Source of the DNA: Lactobacillaceae bacterium UBA5807 | GTDB taxonomy: Bacteria; Bacillota; Bacilli; Lactobacillales; Lactobacillaceae | Direction of reading: 5' to 3' | NCBI GenBank assembly: GCA_002418005.1 | Contig: DIDF01000070.1 | Span: forward strand, 1-24,159 | DNA length: 24,159 bases | Part shown: piece after piece, positions 22,686 through 24,159 of the stretch | Position numbering within the stretch: position 1 is the stretch's first letter | Layout of the letters: each line of letters begins with the position of its first letter | The notes under the pieces: generated by a model | The model's database searches: none | What the model was told of the DNA's origin: nothing | What the model saw: only the letters and a program-made list of their open reading frames with translations | Program-made: the position numbers and the translations under genes

Positions 22686-24104
22686 CTACCAAATTCCAAT
22701 CAGTTTCATCCAAAGAGTTCCAATGATACCAAATACGAACAGATAGAAAATCTCTAAAACAACGTTAAGTTTCCACCAAGTACCCTGAGGAACGTAGCCG
22801 GAACCAAAGAGAACAGTTGCAGGACCACTAGAGAAATGAGTAGTTGATGACATGATAGCGCCTGTAAAGCCAAGTAAAATTGCTGACATTAATGCAGGAG
22901 CACCAGCTGAAATGGCAACGCCTAAGAAAGCACCATACATTGCAGTTACTTGAGCAGTCCCACTAGCAAACAGGTAGTGAATGTAGAAGTAGAACAGAAC
23001 AAGGACCAAAAGAACAATTCCCCAATTCAGTCCATGCATAGCACCAGCAACTGTTTTAGACAACCAAGGAATAAAACCAAGTAAGTTCAATTCATTGGCC
23101 ATAAAAATTAGAATTGAGAACCAAATCAAAGTGTTCCACGCACCAGTTTCATGAAGAACATCACTAACTGAAAGAACACCAGTAACCAAAAGAATTGAAA
23201 CAGCTAAGAAGGCAACTAATGTTGAATCCAAACCAATAAAGCTTGAAATCATCCAAAGAACAAGAGCAAGAATGAATACAGAACCCATAATCTTTTCTGG
23301 GGTACTCATTTTACCCATTTCAGCAAGTTATTTATCAGCCCACTCTTTAGCATTAGGAGTATCTTTGATCTCAGGTGGATACATTTTATAAATCAACCAT
23401 GGAACGGCAATTAAGCAGATCACACCTGGTACTAAGCCAGCTAAGAACCATGTGAACCATGGAATAGATACATGCAAGGTTTTTGCCAAGGTAACGGCAA
23501 CCAAGTTTGGTGCCATCGCTGTTATGAACATTGCTGAAGTAATCATATTGCCATGAAATTCAGTATAAACTAGGTAAGACCCAATCTTGCTTCTGGTTTC
23601 GTCATTTCCCTTTGAACCAAAAGTTTGGGCAAGTGATTCAATAATTGGATAAACAATTCCGCCTGCACGAGCAGTGTTACTTGGAGTAGCTGGCGCAGTT
23701 ACTAAATCAACACCAACCAGTGAATATGCTAGGCCCAATGTCTTCTTACCAAACAAACGAACAAACATCAAAGCAATCCTTCGGCCCAATCCAGTATTGA
23801 TGAAGCCACGAGACATTAAGTATGCAGCGGCAATCATCCAAACTGTGGAGTTACCAAAACTTGTCATAGCAAGTTGCATCGGAACAACGCCTAGTAAAAC
23901 GGTTAAAGTCATTCCAACCAAAGCAACACCCGCGATCGGAATTGGCTGAGTAATACAGCCTAAAATCGTTGCCACAAATAGTGCAAGAATATGCCAGGCA
24001 ACAACTGACACTCCGACTGGTTTTATCGGTGTGCATAGCCAAATAATTAAGCCAACAAGTACTGGCAAAATAAAGGCTTTATAATTAACCTTATTAAGAG
24101 TCAC
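22686..24104 (-). pseudogene. DASS-family citrate/dicarboxylate transporter, nonsense mutation
   Basis: One 472-codon frame encodes a multi-helix membrane transporter of the divalent anion:sodium symporter family (CitT/TtdT-like), which commonly moves citrate against a dicarboxylate or with sodium. Residues 1-258 include the motif APATPSNTARAGGI (anion-binding SNT signature) and PIIESLAQTFGS. The frame then meets TAA at 23328-23330, and continues in phase as LAEMGKMSTPEKI to the end. The second half carries AWNTLIWFSILIFMA and SSTTHFSSGPATV (second SNT-like anion motif). Both anion-binding motifs are needed in one chain, so this is probably non-functional unless readthrough or reinitiation occurs: an ATG lies 9 nt after the stop, without a ribosome site. 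The start is GTG at 24104 after AAGGGGGG. It lies in the citrate locus and is the only transporter for citrate seen here. Confidence 0.87.
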
Positions 24105-24159
24105 AATAAACTCCCCCCTTATTACTAAAATCTAATATTACACGCGTGGTGCTAGTTAA
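24105..24159. other. Leader of the transporter, right window edge
   Basis: It holds the ribosome site AAGGGGGG (plus 24113-24120) and AT-rich sequence with TAATAT on the minus strand, a possible -10. The -35 region would be at or past the window edge. Confidence 0.45.

Noticed and set aside
22686..23318. The transporter as two genuine subunits
   Set aside because: The halves are in the same frame with nine bases between the stop and the next ATG, no ribosome site precedes the second part, and the two anion-binding motifs belong to one chain in the family. A nonsense mutation is simpler.

Overview
The window reads as chromosome of a low-GC Gram-positive lactic acid bacterium in the Lactobacillaceae. 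The support is AT-rich DNA, strong AAGGAGG-type ribosome sites, frequent TTG and GTG starts, a heterolactic-style citrate lyase cluster, pyruvate oxidase, DegV proteins and a PgcA-type phosphoglucomutase. A Companilactobacillus-like genus is my guess from overall flavour and is not proven.

Left part (1-9.0 kb): a lipoate-protein ligase gene (lplA, minus) is divergent from a small GcvH-like lipoyl-carrier gene, and the two share a palindromic promoter core. Next come a 69-aa conserved-looking acidic protein, a 107-aa unknown protein, a divergent DegV protein, and a LacI-family regulator divergent from phosphoglucomutase (pgm). A canonical DegV protein and a DHA2-type MFS drug exporter broken by a frameshift complete this part.

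Middle part (9.0-13.8 kb, all minus strand): an SDR oxidoreductase, then a two-gene unit of pyruvate oxidase and a RibF-like FAD synthetase whose riboflavin-kinase half looks degenerate. Upstream of them is an AraC-type regulator broken by two in-frame stop codons.

Right part (13.8-24.1 kb): a citrate fermentation locus. On the minus strand the order of transcription is citM (malic enzyme/oxaloacetate decarboxylase), citC, citD, citE, citF, then a 385-bp gap, then citX and citG. Divergent from citM is the SorC-family regulator citI. Beyond it lie an alpha/beta hydrolase and a DASS-family citrate/dicarboxylate transporter, which is interrupted by one in-frame TAA. In principle the locus imports citrate, splits it with citrate lyase (CitDEF, charged by CitC, CitX and CitG), and decarboxylates the oxaloacetate to pyruvate (CitM). 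Pyruvate oxidase could then yield acetyl phosphate, CO2 and H2O2. In this sequence the lyase enzymes are intact but the local transporter is broken.

The most unusual structure is a family of four hairpin repeats in two head-to-tail pairs (3301-3531 and 15359-15616). All carry the same 7-base loop AAAACC(G/T), but their stems differ in sequence while remaining paired. Each full copy is a 110-111 nt hairpin placed directly after the stop codon of a minus-strand gene. One pair separates citF from citX. No CRISPR array, rRNA, tRNA, IS element or phage gene was seen.
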